A stretch of 64,000 bases of DNA from Erythrobasidium yunnanense. Lineage: Eukaryota; Basidiomycota; Cystobasidiomycetes; Erythrobasidiales; Erythrobasidiaceae. The stretch spans positions 1,317,968-1,381,967 of the forward strand of contig BCJC01000006.1 of the NCBI GenBank assembly GCA_001600175.1, in the 5' to 3' direction. The position numbers and the translations under genes were made by a program. The notes under the pieces were generated by a model. That model made no database searches. It worked only from the letters and a program-made list of their open reading frames with translations, and was not told the origin of the DNA. This document shows positions 10,620 through 22,303 of this stretch, one piece after another; the stretch's first letter is position 1; every line of letters begins with the position of its first letter.

Positions 10620-11867
10620 GTGACTACAGACGTCGAGCTTCAAGCGCCTTCGGATGCCATCACGGCAGTCTCGTTTCATCCAGCAGATCCAGACAGACTC
10701 GCAGCAAGCTCATGGGACAGCGTGGGCAACATACTACATATCCTGCATATTACACAGCTGAACGACGATGTTGGCAGTCCATCAAAGTCTACAACTGCGC
10801 AGACCTAGCCAGCGTCAAGGCCTACAATCCATCAAGAGCGCCTGTATTCGATATAACCTGGGGACAGGGTGGTTCCAAGATATACAGCGGTGGTCTCGAT
10901 AGATCAGTCGTAGAGTGGGCCCATCATCCTCTGCTTCGCCTGGTCCAAGCCTTACTTCTTCATTTCTCGCCAGGACCGACCTCGAAACATCTTCATACAG
11001 AGTCATTGGGAATCACAACGATGCAGTCAAGTGTGTCAAATACCTCGAATCATCCAGTGAGTCTGAAGATGCCACAGAAAGTCGGGAAGTAACGCTCATA
11101 CCGGACTGCCAGACTGCCTCGTCTCTGCCTCATGGGACAGCACCCTACGCATCCACGATCCTCGGACATCCAATCCAGCGAACGCCTCTTCCTCATTAAC
11201 GATCTCTATTCCATCCAAAGCCTTCTCCATGGACGCAGCGGGCGACAAGCTCGTCGTAGCGATGGCACAACGGCATGTCCAGATCTACGATATTCGGACC
11301 TTCTCTTCCACGCTACAAGACAATAACGCAGCTTCTATCCAACCTCTACAATCGAGGGAAAACTCGTTGAAATTCATGACGAGGAGCGTGAGGTGTATGC
11401 CAAATGGAAGAGGATATGCGACGTCGTCCATTGAGGGAAGAGTAGCGGTGGAATACTTTGATCAAGATGCAGCGACGCAGAAGAATCATTTTGCATTCAA
11501 GTGTCATCGTGCGGCAGTAGATGGGGTAGATACGGTCTATCCTGTCAATGCGCTGGCTTTCCATCCGATGTAAGGGCATTCTCTTCCATTTCAAACACTA
11601 CTGATCCGTTCTCGTAGACACGGCACATTCGCTACCGCAGGAGGAGACAGCATCTGTTCCATCTGGGATCCAACAGCCAAGAAACGTCTCCGTCAACTCC
11701 CCAAATATCCAGCTTCCATCTCGGCCTTGGACTTTAATGCTGATGGAAGTAGATTGGCTGTAGCTTGTTCTGTGGTGGAGGAAGAAGGAATTGTACCGCC
11801 TGGTGCTAGAAATGCTCTTTTCGTTAGAGGGGTGGGAGATGATGCGAAGCCTAAGCCTAAGGCATAG
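10620..11867 (+). CDS. BUB3: BUB3 spindle-checkpoint WD40 protein
   Basis: Bub3 is a seven-blade WD40 protein that binds phosphorylated MELT motifs of the kinetochore protein Spc105/Knl1. It carries Bub1 and BubR1/Mad3 to unattached kinetochores. Exons 10620-10721, 10778-10914, 10974-11056, 11113-11569 and 11618-11867 join through introns of 48-59 bases to about 342 residues. Diagnostic strings are PSDAITAVSFHP, LAASSWDS, GLDRSVVE, SASWDSTLRIHD, GYATSSIEGRVAVEYF, FAFKCHR, YPVNALAFHP and GTFATAGGD. The SIEGRVAVEYF / FKCHR block separates Bub3 from Rae1-like relatives reasonably well. Oddity: the frame has no ATG upstream of PSDAITA. The codon at 10620 is GTG (preceded by A, so ATG lies one frame off) and an in-frame stop lies at 10611. 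A 5' exon, a sequence error or a non-AUG start is needed. Confidence 0.92.
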
Positions 11868-12217
11868 TTCTTGTTACTATTAGGAAGGAGGAAAAGCACA
11901 CCTTAAGGTGTGCAATGTAGACCTGTTGTCGGATCAGACCCGGAATCCCCAAAACAATTACTGGGAAGCCGTGTATTTTACGTAGCATCTATCTACGTCA
12001 ATCCATTCATTATCAGCTGTTTACATGCCTCTACATGCCTTGGATGAGGCTGGATTTGTTTACTATATTTTGCCACCCAAGAGTACGCGAATTGTTTTGC
12101 GTTTCGAATCAAGTCTGGGATTCTCATCTTTCGTCTCTTTCTTTCCTCCCCATTACAAGACTCTCTCTTTTCCCTTGCCCGAGACCCTGTCACTTTCAAA
12201 CCACAACACGCATCACA
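11868..12217. promoter_or_regulatory. Intergenic stretch with the histone H3 promoter
   Basis: 350 bases between BUB3 and H3. It must hold the BUB3 terminator and the H3 promoter. The last 90 bases are strongly pyrimidine-rich (12119-12205, tcttt and ctcccc runs), as is common in fungal promoters of highly expressed genes. No exact histone element was recognised. Confidence 0.4.
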
Positions 12218-12737
<520 letters not shown>

Positions 12738-13086
12738 ACAATCTACACTCCCTACTCTATCCTATCCTAGTCTGCTATCATGCTCACGCCTAGTCTAGTC
12801 TAGTAGTTCTATCTATCTCAGTTCACTCACGACCTCTTTCGACATTTCTTCTCCATTTTTGTTGTCAATATATTTCGCTTTCTTCAGCTTTTCTACATCG
12901 TTTACAATCGACACACTCTGTCTATCTCACTCTCAGCTGTACTTATTGCCTATCTTGCCGAACATCGACCTCATAAACACTAAACAAACGCGTCAATTTC
13001 CAGTCACGTGCAGCAATAAAGCACCTTTGCACACACTGAGCGACAACAACAACGTCCAGCTTGCTAGTTAACGTGATTCTAGTATC
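12738..13086. other. Convergent intergenic region H3 / BRPF-like gene
   Basis: 349 bases between two 3' ends. It is pyrimidine-rich, with an AATAAA string at about 13015-13020 on the plus strand that could serve H3 polyadenylation. No gene was seen. Confidence 0.35.
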
Positions 13087-16000
13087 TTATTTCTTCTTCC
13101 TCGGCGTCCCGTTCTTTCCCTTCTCCTCCGTCAGCCCAGATTTACGCTTGATAAACTCTTCAGGCGTTTCGACAATAGCGTGTGCAGCTTGGTATGCCTC
13201 TTCCAGATCTCGGTGTTTCTTCCTATGACTGGGAGTGAGAGTGTCGATATTATGCATCAGATCGTCATATTCTTGCGATTCTTGGAATTTGGTGATCTCG
13301 CTGAGCTTGACCCAGCTCCTGTGTCACGAGAATAGTAGTCAGTCTCGGTATTCAATACCTTCCGTCATTTGAAGGCACGCACCACGTATCCTTGCCCGTC
13401 CTTGGGTACCAATGTATCAAGACGGACTTGTCCACCTCTTTGGCGTTCTTATCCCGATTGATCGCCGGCTCGCTCGCCCACACAGCCTTCGGAATAGCTC
13501 TCTCGCTATCCATACATACTTCTCCAGGCCACGCCGGCTCGTACTGCGGTTTCGCCCAAACGATCTCCCGATCTTCCAGTTCTGACAGAGAGGAATAAGT
13601 AAGATTTGCCCGAAGTTCGGCTAGGCGAGCGAGGAGTTCTGGAGAAGGTCGTTTGTTGTCACTTTTCAAGCCGCTGGAACGCCGTCTGTCTTTGGGCATG
13701 CTGAGCGATTGGCGGTTCTTGCGCTTCTTAGCGTTGTTGCTCGTTGAGGAAGATGTAGTTGCAGCAGGAAGAGTCGATGTGCTGGCGATTGTAGTATCCT
13801 CTGCTTTGATATCTGCATCGCCGGTCTTGGTGTGAAGAGCGGCATCATCAAGACCCGCTTGAACAGTCGATGCCTCCGGCACTTCGTCTACGCTCATCTC
13901 CGAAAGAGGAGACAGGCTTCGGCTCTTCTCTCTTTGGGGCTCCGTCACGGTACCCACAGGCTGCTGAGGTACTTCCACAGTATCCTCTTTCGCCTCTTGA
14001 ACCGCTGCCAAAGAAGGCTCTGCCTGTACGATGTCCGGATCTGGCGGATGAGGACTCGATAGCAGAGCAGCCTCAGCAGCTCTTTGATGTCTAGTCTTGG
14101 CGACATATAGCGGAGTAGTAGTGACGGACGATCTACGGCTTTTGCCCTTCTTTGGCGTAGCGTTCGCTTTCGCTTTCGATGAAGGGGGTCTCGCCTTAGA
14201 CTGCGGTTTCGAGGATGCAGAAGGTTCTCCTACGATGTCGTCGACCTCGCCTAAGTCTGATAGGTCTGACAAGTCAGATATCGAAGCTGCTCGTTTGATT
14301 GCAGGAACAGGTGCCTTGGCTGCTGTTGCTGCTGGTGACGGGAGCGTGGAAGGTCCAGCCTCTGCAGTCTTCGATTGTGCTGGCTTATCGATGTCCATTG
14401 CTGTACCCTGTTCCTCCTCTTCCACATCTGACAAGTCACTATCACTGAGATTCATCGTTCCATTCTGTACCTTCTTCTGTCCCTGCTGCGTCTCTTCAAC
14501 AGGCTTCAAGATCTCCGTACTTGCAGTAGCAGGTATAGGCAGAGACTCCACGGCTGGAAGAGGTACTACAGGCAGCATAGGAGAGATCGACTCGCGCTTG
14601 CCCGATAATCTACCAGCTGAAGGACCGCGATCTGCAGATATCGTCCGGTTGCGACGTGTGCCAGGCGCTAGGACCCAGCCTGTATTGAAGAGAGTGAAGG
14701 AGTCGTGCGGGTTCACATCGCCTACCTGCACAGCTGGAAGCACGCCGTCCTCGACTGCAGCAGCTGCAACCGTGGCTGTATCGGGAGCGGGTGCAACAGG
14801 ATTCGTAGTCGAAGGAAGAGGGCTTTCTCGAACGATAGTTGGGATAGATGGAGGTGCCGCAGCAGGCGTTGGCTCGAGTCGCTTGATAGGACTTCGCGAC
14901 CGCGTGCGCTTGGGCGCCGGAGTAGAGGTTGTGACTTTCTTAGCTGCTTGTGCTTGCGGTAATGCTCTTTCGGCCAACAATCGAGCTTGCTCTGCTTGCT
15001 GTTCCGCTGCAAGACGCACTGCTTCAGCTTCTTTGACAGCTTTCTCCTGTAGAGCTTTGTTTTGAGCATCTCTGGCAGCTTGCTCGGCTTGCTGACGCGC
15101 TTCCTCGGCTCTAGCTCGAGCTTCTTCAGCCAGATGGCGTTGCTGCGCAGCTTCCTGCTGTCTAGCAAGTTGATCTGCAGCAGCATTTGTACGAGGCGTA
15201 TCAGGCAGCTGCTTGGGCGTAGCTGGCATCCCCGACACAGCGGAAGCAGAAGGTCCAGCTGGTGGAAGGGCAGCATTGCGACTGGCGCGAGCAGGGATTT
15301 GCAGCCGTATGCCAGTCGGTGTAGCCTGATTGAGACTCGCGTTACCGGCAGCCAAAGCCTTTTTGGCAACTCGAGCTTCCTCTTCGAGTCTTTGGCGTTC
15401 CTTTTTGGCTTCCTGGCTTTTCCTGTGCCACTCTCTCTTTCTCTCGAGCTCCACCTGGCGTTTCTGATCTGGAGGAAGACCAGCTGTACGATATAAAGAA
15501 GGTGTTGACGTCGACGCTTTGGAAGACTTACCGGACTTGGACTTGGAGGTGGAGGCTTGTGGTAAGGGCTGATATTGCAAAGTAGGTAGCCCGAAGAAGG
15601 CGGGATTGGAAGTAGGAAGCGATGGCGTAAGGAGAGCTGGTGTGGATGGAGTGGGCGGAGGCAGCGAAGCTGATGTAGGGGGCTGCTGAACAGCGCTAGG
15701 TACAGAAGTGAATGCTTCCGGTATTGGACTATCAAGACGCATCGCAGGTGCAGGAGCCTTAAAACCAGGTGCCTGATCGAGATCCATCTCTTGATGCTTC
15801 CTCTTGCGAGGATTGGTATCGCTTAACAGTGTCTGAGGCTCGACAGAGGCCGAAGACCGCACTTCCGGCGGGCCAGGCATGCCATTTGCTATAGGTGCAA
15901 TTTTTCGCGAGGCTGAAGATACTGGATTTTGAGTCTCAAGATTCTGCACAGGCTCCAATTGATTCTGTGCATCTGCAGCAGTGGCTTGAGGTATAGGTGG

Positions 16001-18387
16001 GGCTGAGGCCGTCGCAGGTTCTTCCGAGTCGACTGGTCTGGGGTACCACAGCCGCAGGAGATCTGACAAGGTATTGTCCTCCAGGAGGAGACTAGGGAAC
16101 ATATGATGAAGTTGATGAGTAGATGAATCTTTGTCGTCTATGACGTTAAGCTCCGCAAGAATGGATTGCATGCCAGCTTGCAGCTTGATAGCTGCTCTTC
16201 CATGCGTCGAGTCTGGTGTATTGTAGATGAGGGCATTCTTGACGATTAGATGGACGTCCGACTGTAGGAAGCAGCACGTCAGACTAAGGAATGCGGCCAA
16301 CAGCAAGGAAAAGTGACCTGGAAATCCCATGCTGACAAATATTCGTTGCGATCCAGCTTGTCGGTGATCGTTTGCCAATCCATCGGATTCTTGATCAATA
16401 AATGATAATCTGGGACTTCCACCCTGGAGACCGGGTTCGCGAACAAGCCTTTGTTGTCGAGTCTGTCCGCACACAATACACCTTAGCCACCAATTCAAGC
16501 TCAGGGGAAGGCACTACTTACGCTCGCAGCCTCCGTAAGAAAGCTCTAAAAACGACAGTCTGGGGAAACACGACGCTCTCGATTGCAGACTTGATGAGCT
16601 GACTACGGCGGAGTTTCTCCTTCTCTCGTTTCCTGATATATTCCGATGCATTGCGGACTTGTTCCAGGTCTTGTCGAAGGCGGAGCATAAGATCCAGCTT
16701 CTTCTCTTTCTCAAGGTCGGTAGTCTCGCGGGACGTAGTGGAGGCTGTCCAGGGCTGTCGGGGCAGATTAGCATGGACCCAAGTTGGAATGATGATAGGG
16801 ATACGTACCTCGAGATGAAGTCTCTTGAGCAAAGGAGCACCTCTCCTCGCTTCCCTCTTCAAGCTCCAATATCTGCACACCATTTTCACAAGCTCTCGTT
16901 TCCGCTTACAATTCAGCGGTTTTACATAATCCCAGACTTTCTGGTAGACATATTGCGGAATGACAGGCGGTCCAGCCGAGGTGAAAGTCTTGCTGTATGC
17001 TCGCCCAGCTTTCGACCCTTGCTTCTTAAGCGGAAGAAGAGGAGTCTTGGGTGTTGGAGGCCCGCGTCCACGGCTTACGATAGCGCCGCCTCGCTTGTAT
17101 GCCTTATTGAGTCGTGCTAGGTTGAGCTGCTCGGGCGTAGGCAGTTCGACAGAACCGTCTCGCATCCCGGTAGTAGGGGTCTGGCTTCCATCGCCATTTA
17201 CCATCGCAGTGCTAGGTCCAGGCGTCCCGCTTCCTTCCCGTGTGACAGGGGCGTGTCGGTCACAATAGGATATATTGGTAGCAGATTCTTCGTTCGTAGT
17301 CGCGCCAGAGGCAGTTCCTAACTTCATATGTAGACCGTATTCGCGTGCGCACGTAGCATGATACGCAGTATAACAGTTTGACTTGGTGCATTGAAGACAT
17401 GCGCCTGTTCTGCGCTTGCATAGATAGCAGATCTGGGTGCATGGGCAGGTCGGTCAGCTGGGTTCGCACAATGTGGTAGAGAGGAAAGGGCGCACCAGCT
17501 TCCATCTTCCTTTCGGTATGGACTCTATACCATCGACTGGCTCCATGTAGACTGTGTTTGACACGCCCGTCTCATTGATCCATATTGCGCACAGGAGATG
17601 TGCCCATTTTCCGTTGGTAGTCTGCTTGAAGGCGCCATACTCATTCGGACAGAGTACACAGGCCTGTAAGAGAAGGTATTAGGGTTTCTTTGCACTGCGA
17701 CCTGAACAGAGCTCCGCTTACGACAGGCCGGTCTGGCGACACTGTGCATTTGCGACAGAGCCACTGGCCTTCGGGGATGTATGGTACACCATAGCAGTCT
17801 GTGCAAAGAATATCAGATAGCGTAAAAGCACTATGTGCAGGTTATATCCTACCTTGATGCACCGCGATGTTGCATCCATCGCAGAAGACGATAGCATTAC
17901 TAGATTCGCACTCTCCATCATCGCATATGATGCACTTGCTGTCTTCGATAGCCAAGTTTGTATTGGGTTTCGGGATATATTTCTGAAGGTTGAACCACTC
18001 CTTGTCCAGCCTGTCCATGAGAACTTCGAAGAATTCGCACGAGACGCCATCCAAGCTGTCTCTTCTGCGCTCTGCGTTGAGTGTCTCGAGCCATTCAAAG
18101 TCGTCTGCATCCATGTCGTATTCGACCTGATTCTCGAGCTCCTTCTCCGATGGAGGGACCATATGGTACGGCCTGGCTGTGGGTACCCATGGATCATCGC
18201 TGTTGTATCCAAAGCGTTCGCTGTCTCTGCCATCGCCTAGGCTCCGTGGTGCCGGCTGGCTAGTGATGCGCCAGACTTGTACTTTTGGGAGATTCGTCGG
18301 CAGTTTTCGCAGCAAGAGGGACGATGAGGTCGAGGCATGACTTGAGGATGCTTGCTGCTGCGAAGCGCTGTGCCCGTTGCTGGTCAT
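13087..18387 (-). CDS. BRPF/NTO1-like histone acetyltransferase scaffold (1630 residues)
   Basis: BRPF proteins (yeast Nto1) link MYST acetyltransferases to histone H3 in NuA3- or MOZ-type complexes. Eight exons: 17853-18387, 17722-17798, 17496-17663, 16809-17432, 16522-16754, 16318-16462, 13383-16261 and 13087-13318. Domains in order are an EPL1-like region (about 30-150, [13 protein letters not shown]), PHD1 from 152 (CIICDDGE...[14 protein letters not shown]), and an extended PHD ([13 protein letters not shown]...CAIWINE...CYLCKRR...CAREYGLHM). The bromodomain (about 500-620, [20 protein letters not shown]) and a long disordered Ala/Pro/Lys-rich linker follow. A PWWP-like domain closes the protein (about 1495-1580, [16 protein letters not shown] ... 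[16 protein letters not shown]). The order matches animal BRPF1-3. Budding-yeast Nto1 lacks bromodomain and PWWP; there Pdp3 supplies PWWP. The intron at 16755-16808 is 54 bases without a stop. Confidence 0.92.
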
Positions 18388-19003
18388 GCCGTCCGCATTG
18401 GATCGTTCTCGCTGACTTGACGAAGTCGGAAACGAGCGCGAGAAGCTGATGGCAGCTGGCGAATGGCCGTCGAAGGTGAGGGAGTATGTTCAGAGCAATC
18501 TGTTCAAGTTGTCGTCCTTGAAAGCTGACTACTAGGTCATCCACAGCACTTTACACGAACTTGACAGCTTGGAAGAGCTCGACTTGGCGAACTTGCAAGA
18601 GAACTACATCCATCGCGGATAGCAAATACAAGAATGACCATGAATCGAGCTATTGATGACAGCGAAGCTCCGACGCTGCTGGAAAGAACTGGTTCTCCGG
18701 TCCAGCTGGACCTTCTCGAGCAAGAAAAGCTATCTGATCCCCGCTGTTGCTCAAGAACATGACTACCATCATACCAAGCTGAACACAAGCCATGACAGCA
18801 CACCAACTCTGATGATCTAAAGTGCCGTGCCTTTCTTTTGATGGGCGATCGAGCGCTCAACATCTATCCTCAAGAAGCGCAGTCTGGCTTGCATGATGCT
18901 TCTCTCTCTTTCTTCTTCTCTTCTCTATTCATAGCAAAGCTTTACACCCTCCTTAAAGCCTAGCTACCCAAACACCCACACAACTCACCCTACAATCGCA
19001 ATC
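18388..19003. promoter_or_regulatory. Divergent intergenic region (BRPF-like / secreted protein)
   Basis: 616 bases between two divergent starts. Short open frames on the minus strand (such as 18537-18863) have no recognisable content and no start context. The 80 bases before 19004 are rich in tct and cacacc runs, as expected for a promoter and leader. Nothing else was seen. Confidence 0.4.
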
Positions 19004-19835
19004 ATGCACGTTTCGCAAGCCGTCAGCTTCGTCGCTCTCTTGGCAGCCAGCATGGCACCTGCATCAGCGTACGCTGGAAGGGGAGGAATGCCAGCTGCAC
19101 CCATGGCGGGAGGAGTTGATTACACGCTATCGAAGAGGCAGACCGATAGAGAGCAGGTCGTTCGAAGACAGGCGCATAGCAGTCGTAGAGCAGCAGTACA
19201 AGCAAGACAAGCAGCTGCGGCTGTACAATCTTCCTTATCTGGCTTGTCGTGCGTACAATCCGTAGCGCTTCCCCTGCCAAGAACCCGCCCACTGACACGT
19301 TTCCTATGCATAGTGCCTGCGGCGGGCCTTCATCCTTCCACCTACAGTTCTCAGGATCAGGCTATACCGAAGTCGATGGGGCATACGGTCAGATCGTCGA
19401 ATCGGCTGATGTAGACTCTTACGTTCTTTCTTTCACTACTAACCTTACGCAGGCTGCGACGTTCACCTTAGATAGCTCCGTCTCAACATGCAATCTCTTC
19501 GCTCCCTCGCAGAACCGGACGGCGGACTCGGCCTTCCAAGATCCTAAGAACAAGCAATCGCCCGTCTTCTTGGACACGCAGGCGGATAGAGATAGCTGGG
19601 GAGGCACTGCTGGCAAATGCTCCATCGCAAACGAGAAGCTGTCGTGCAACTTTGACGGAGCGCAGGAGTTCAGCGTATGCTGGTCTGGACAGGTGGGGCT
19701 CGCTTCCTGTGTCGTGTAGAGTATCAGCTGACTTGGCACTTCTAGATCTTCTACCTGAACGTGGAAACACCTGAAGCGCGGCCTGCTGCAAACGGCTGCC
19801 AGGTCGTTACGGTGAATGTCGTGCGGGCTCTATAA
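19004..19835 (+). CDS. Secreted protein of unknown function (237 residues)
   Basis: Exons 19004-19248, 19314-19692 and 19746-19835 join through introns of 65 and 53 bases. The N-terminus MHVSQAVSFVALLAASMAPASAYA is a good signal peptide. A basic stretch follows (LSKRQTDREQVVRRQ), with KR and RR pairs that could be cut by a Kex2-type protease. The mature part contains ACGGPSSFHLQFSGSG, GQIVESADVDSYVLSF and STCNLFAPSQN, and ends NGCQVVTVNVVRAL. Six or so cysteines suggest a disulphide-bonded extracellular domain. The start ATG has a good context (caatcATGCACG). I do not recognise the family. It could be a cell-wall or effector-like protein, but nothing in the sequence proves that. Confidence 0.8.
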
Positions 19836-20495
19836 TCTGTAAGTCCCCTTCGAATCATTTAATCGAAGAGCTTAACTAATTCTACTATTGTAGTCTCTGG
19901 TCTCTCTTCTCCCCTGTTAGTAATGTAATAAACGATACCACGATGGTTACGCGAAGGACACTCTAGCCAGCTCGAAGCGGCTCGCAAGTGCAGGACACGA
20001 CGGTAGAATTTCTCAACATAGTCATGTAGCTTTAACACGCGAGAATGGAATAGTAGACAATGATACGGTAATTTCAACAGCCAGTTTAGTATTGTTCGTT
20101 GTCTCTCTAGCTTTCATACTCCCACCGCTATGATCTATCAGCTAGTCTGCAGAGTAACACAGGTCGCTTGCGCCTCGCACAACAACAGACTTGACGGTCG
20201 CGTTTCGAAGTGAAGGTTGCCGAAAGTAGTCGGGTACCGTACCTCTGATCGAATCAACGCTCTAATTAAACAGCCTGCGAGACGATGTCAGCTTGCTTCT
20301 GCTTCACTCAGTAACATATAAAAGACGTCTCTTGCTTGTAAAGCTCAATCGCGATGTACTGTACGCGCTGCCGCCCTTCGATTTCCGGCCGATCTCGCGA
20401 AGATGTCGAAACTCCTCATAGACTCTCTTTGGCTCTGCCTACTCCGACAATAACCATGTCAGCGTAGCAACTACTTCATCTGAACGACATTCAGC
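19836..20495. other. Intergenic stretch upstream of the tandem beta-barrel-like pair
   Basis: 660 bases, comparatively A+T-rich in places. There are short open frames on both strands without domains. A TATA-like ACATATAAAAG occurs near 20314-20324, about 170 bases upstream of the next start codon. Confidence 0.35.
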
Positions 20496-21262
20496 ATGAG
20501 CAGCCCACTTCTTGATCTTCGAAGTCTCAGCGGGCGACGCTCGCAGAGCTATGATGGCAGCTCGAATGAACCTCCTTCTTTGCGCAATCTGAATGGAAAC
20601 TGGATCATGAGCAAAACCCTTTCCTCCGATGTATCTTCTGTTCTGGCTATACAAGGACACTCTGCGCTCGTTCGCAAGGCGATAGCTTATGCGCCTATCC
20701 AGCTCGTGGTCAAACAGAGTACATCAGAGATAAGAATACAGCAGTATACTACAGCTGGCTTCCCTGCAATCAATGAGTGTATGTGCATATGCTCAACGTA
20801 TCCACGTATCCCCGCTCACTGCGCGTTACAGTGTGGACTTGCGATTGGAAAGACCGGCTCGAAAGCAATATGTTCACTGGCCGACTCTGTACAAAGAGTC
20901 GCTGGATACGGGCCTCAGATATCGACGACGAGTTCCTAACTCAAGGGACCTCTTCGCCCGATGAGGAGATTCTGGAAGCACACGTCGAATCGCTCGACAA
21001 GAAATGGGTAGCTAGACAGATTTGGCGCGTAGACGAGACGGGGCGCTTCACAAGACGAGTTCAAGTGAGGAAAGGCAGTCAAGAGGCATATGTTCTCCTG
21101 GTTTACGAGAAGAAAGGCTATCACTCCAATACTTCGAGTCCGAGCATACCTTCTTCGCAATCCTCTTCTGCACCCTCTTCCGCTATTCGAAGGAAAGATA
21201 GTCTCGCAGACAGTGAAACAGATGATGGATATCTATCGGACGGCAGTCTCGGCAGTCTTTGA
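20496..21262 (+). CDS. Calycin-like small protein A (237 residues), tandem paralogue
   Basis: Exons 20496-20778 and 20832-21262 join through a 53-base phase-1 intron. Key strings are LNGNWIMSKTLSSDVSSVLAIQG, VRKAIAYAPIQLVVKQ and TKSRWIRASDIDDEFL, then HVESLDKKWVARQIW and FTRRVQVRKGSQEAYVLLVYE. The pattern of a conserved NW..., alternating beta strands, ...RQIW...RR...VYE resembles lipocalin or fatty-acid-binding-like beta barrels that are common but uncharacterised in fungi. The assignment is by memory of the fold pattern and is tentative. A Ser-rich tail (about residues 190-237, SPSIPSSQSSSAPSS, then DSETDDGYLSDGS) is absent from copy B. The next gene is clearly a paralogue and has its intron at the same point and phase. 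Confidence 0.75.
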
Positions 21263-21578
21263 ACAACTTTTCCATTCGCGTCTCTCTCCATCGGGATCGC
21301 ATGCAAAGCAGTCCAGCAAATCCTCTTTCAGCAAATCTATCAGTATGCCATCGTAGAAGTGTTACACGTAATCCAGCCAATGCCGAGTGACAGACAATAT
21401 TTCGCATGTACAAAATATAGATCGGCTGTCTATCGATGTAGCTTCGTTTGAGTTGTAGCAAGAGTCACCTTGATCCGGAATAGAATATGACTGTTATGCA
21501 ATAGCTAGAACGCCCACCGATTCTTGCTTCGAGTCGAATTGCAACACCTTGGCTCAGCTCGCATCGCTACTCAGAATC
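21263..21578. other. Spacer between the tandem paralogues
   Basis: 316 bases. It must hold the terminator of copy A and the promoter of copy B. No motif was recognised. Confidence 0.35.
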
Positions 21579-22159
21579 ATGTCGGAATCCCTAACATCTT
21601 TGTCTAGCAAATGGACAATGAATAGAGATACGTCGTCTGATGTGTCGGACGTCCTCGAGATCCAAGGCTTCAACGCCATTACGCGCAAGATCGCGGCTGC
21701 CGCTCCCGTCTCGCTGGATATTACTCAGAAGGGCAAAGAAGAAATACACATTAAACAATCCACTGCTGCTTCTATTCCTGCTGTTCAAGAGGGTGAGGGG
21801 TTCTTTCGACCCGGCACCTTCACGATCCGGTTATGACATACTAACATCGCTTGTTGCTGACTGTGTCAGAATGGTATCTTGACTGGCAAGAACGCGAGCA
21901 GAAAGACTCGTTTCTTGGGAAAGTCAAGAGCAAGAGTCGCTGGATCTCGCTCAAAGACATCGATGACGGTTTCCTGTCTGAAGGCATACCCGATTCTCAT
22001 GGCGAAGTCATTGAGGCAGAAGTAGAGAGCCTTGACAGTGGATGGAAAGCTAGGCAGATCTGGTACATCGCAGAAGATGGGAGCTTCAGACGCAATGTCG
22101 TAACAACAGGTGATGGAGACAAGCGAGCGCAGAGCAAGCTGATCTACGAGCGCAAGTAG
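21579..22159 (+). CDS. Calycin-like small protein B (167 residues), tandem paralogue
   Basis: Exons 21579-21792 and 21870-22159, with a 77-base phase-1 intron. It aligns with copy A along its length: SSKWTMNRDTSSDVSDVLEIQG, ARKI-type helix, VSLDITQKGKEEIHIKQS, then across the intron EWYLDWQERE. Next are KSRWISLKDIDDGFLSEG, AEVESLDSGWKARQIW, FRRNVVTTG and LIYERK. It lacks the Ser-rich tail of copy A. The ATG at 21579 is the first in frame. The likely role is binding a small hydrophobic ligand in the cytosol, inferred only from the barrel-like pattern. No signal peptide. Confidence 0.78.
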
Positions 22160-22303
22160 CATCTCTGCCGTCACATATCATGTAGCATACTCTGCATAGG
22201 TTCTGCTTTCTACACATTATCGATACCCGGACAGGTACACCATCGTCCAACCAATTCACTTTCGAGCGTTTCGCAAGCTGCTCGCTCGCTAGCTGCTGCC
22301 GCC

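Noticed and set aside
14097-15065. Plus-strand open frame of 322 codons opposite the BRPF-like gene
   Set aside because: It is antisense to a low-complexity Ala/Pro/Lys linker; the product is Gly/Ala/Ser-rich without a domain.
14722-15735. Minus-strand open frame of 337 codons overlapping the BRPF-like exon in another frame
   Set aside because: It is a shadow of the Ala/Glu/Gln-rich linker; Leu/Arg-rich with no start context or domain.
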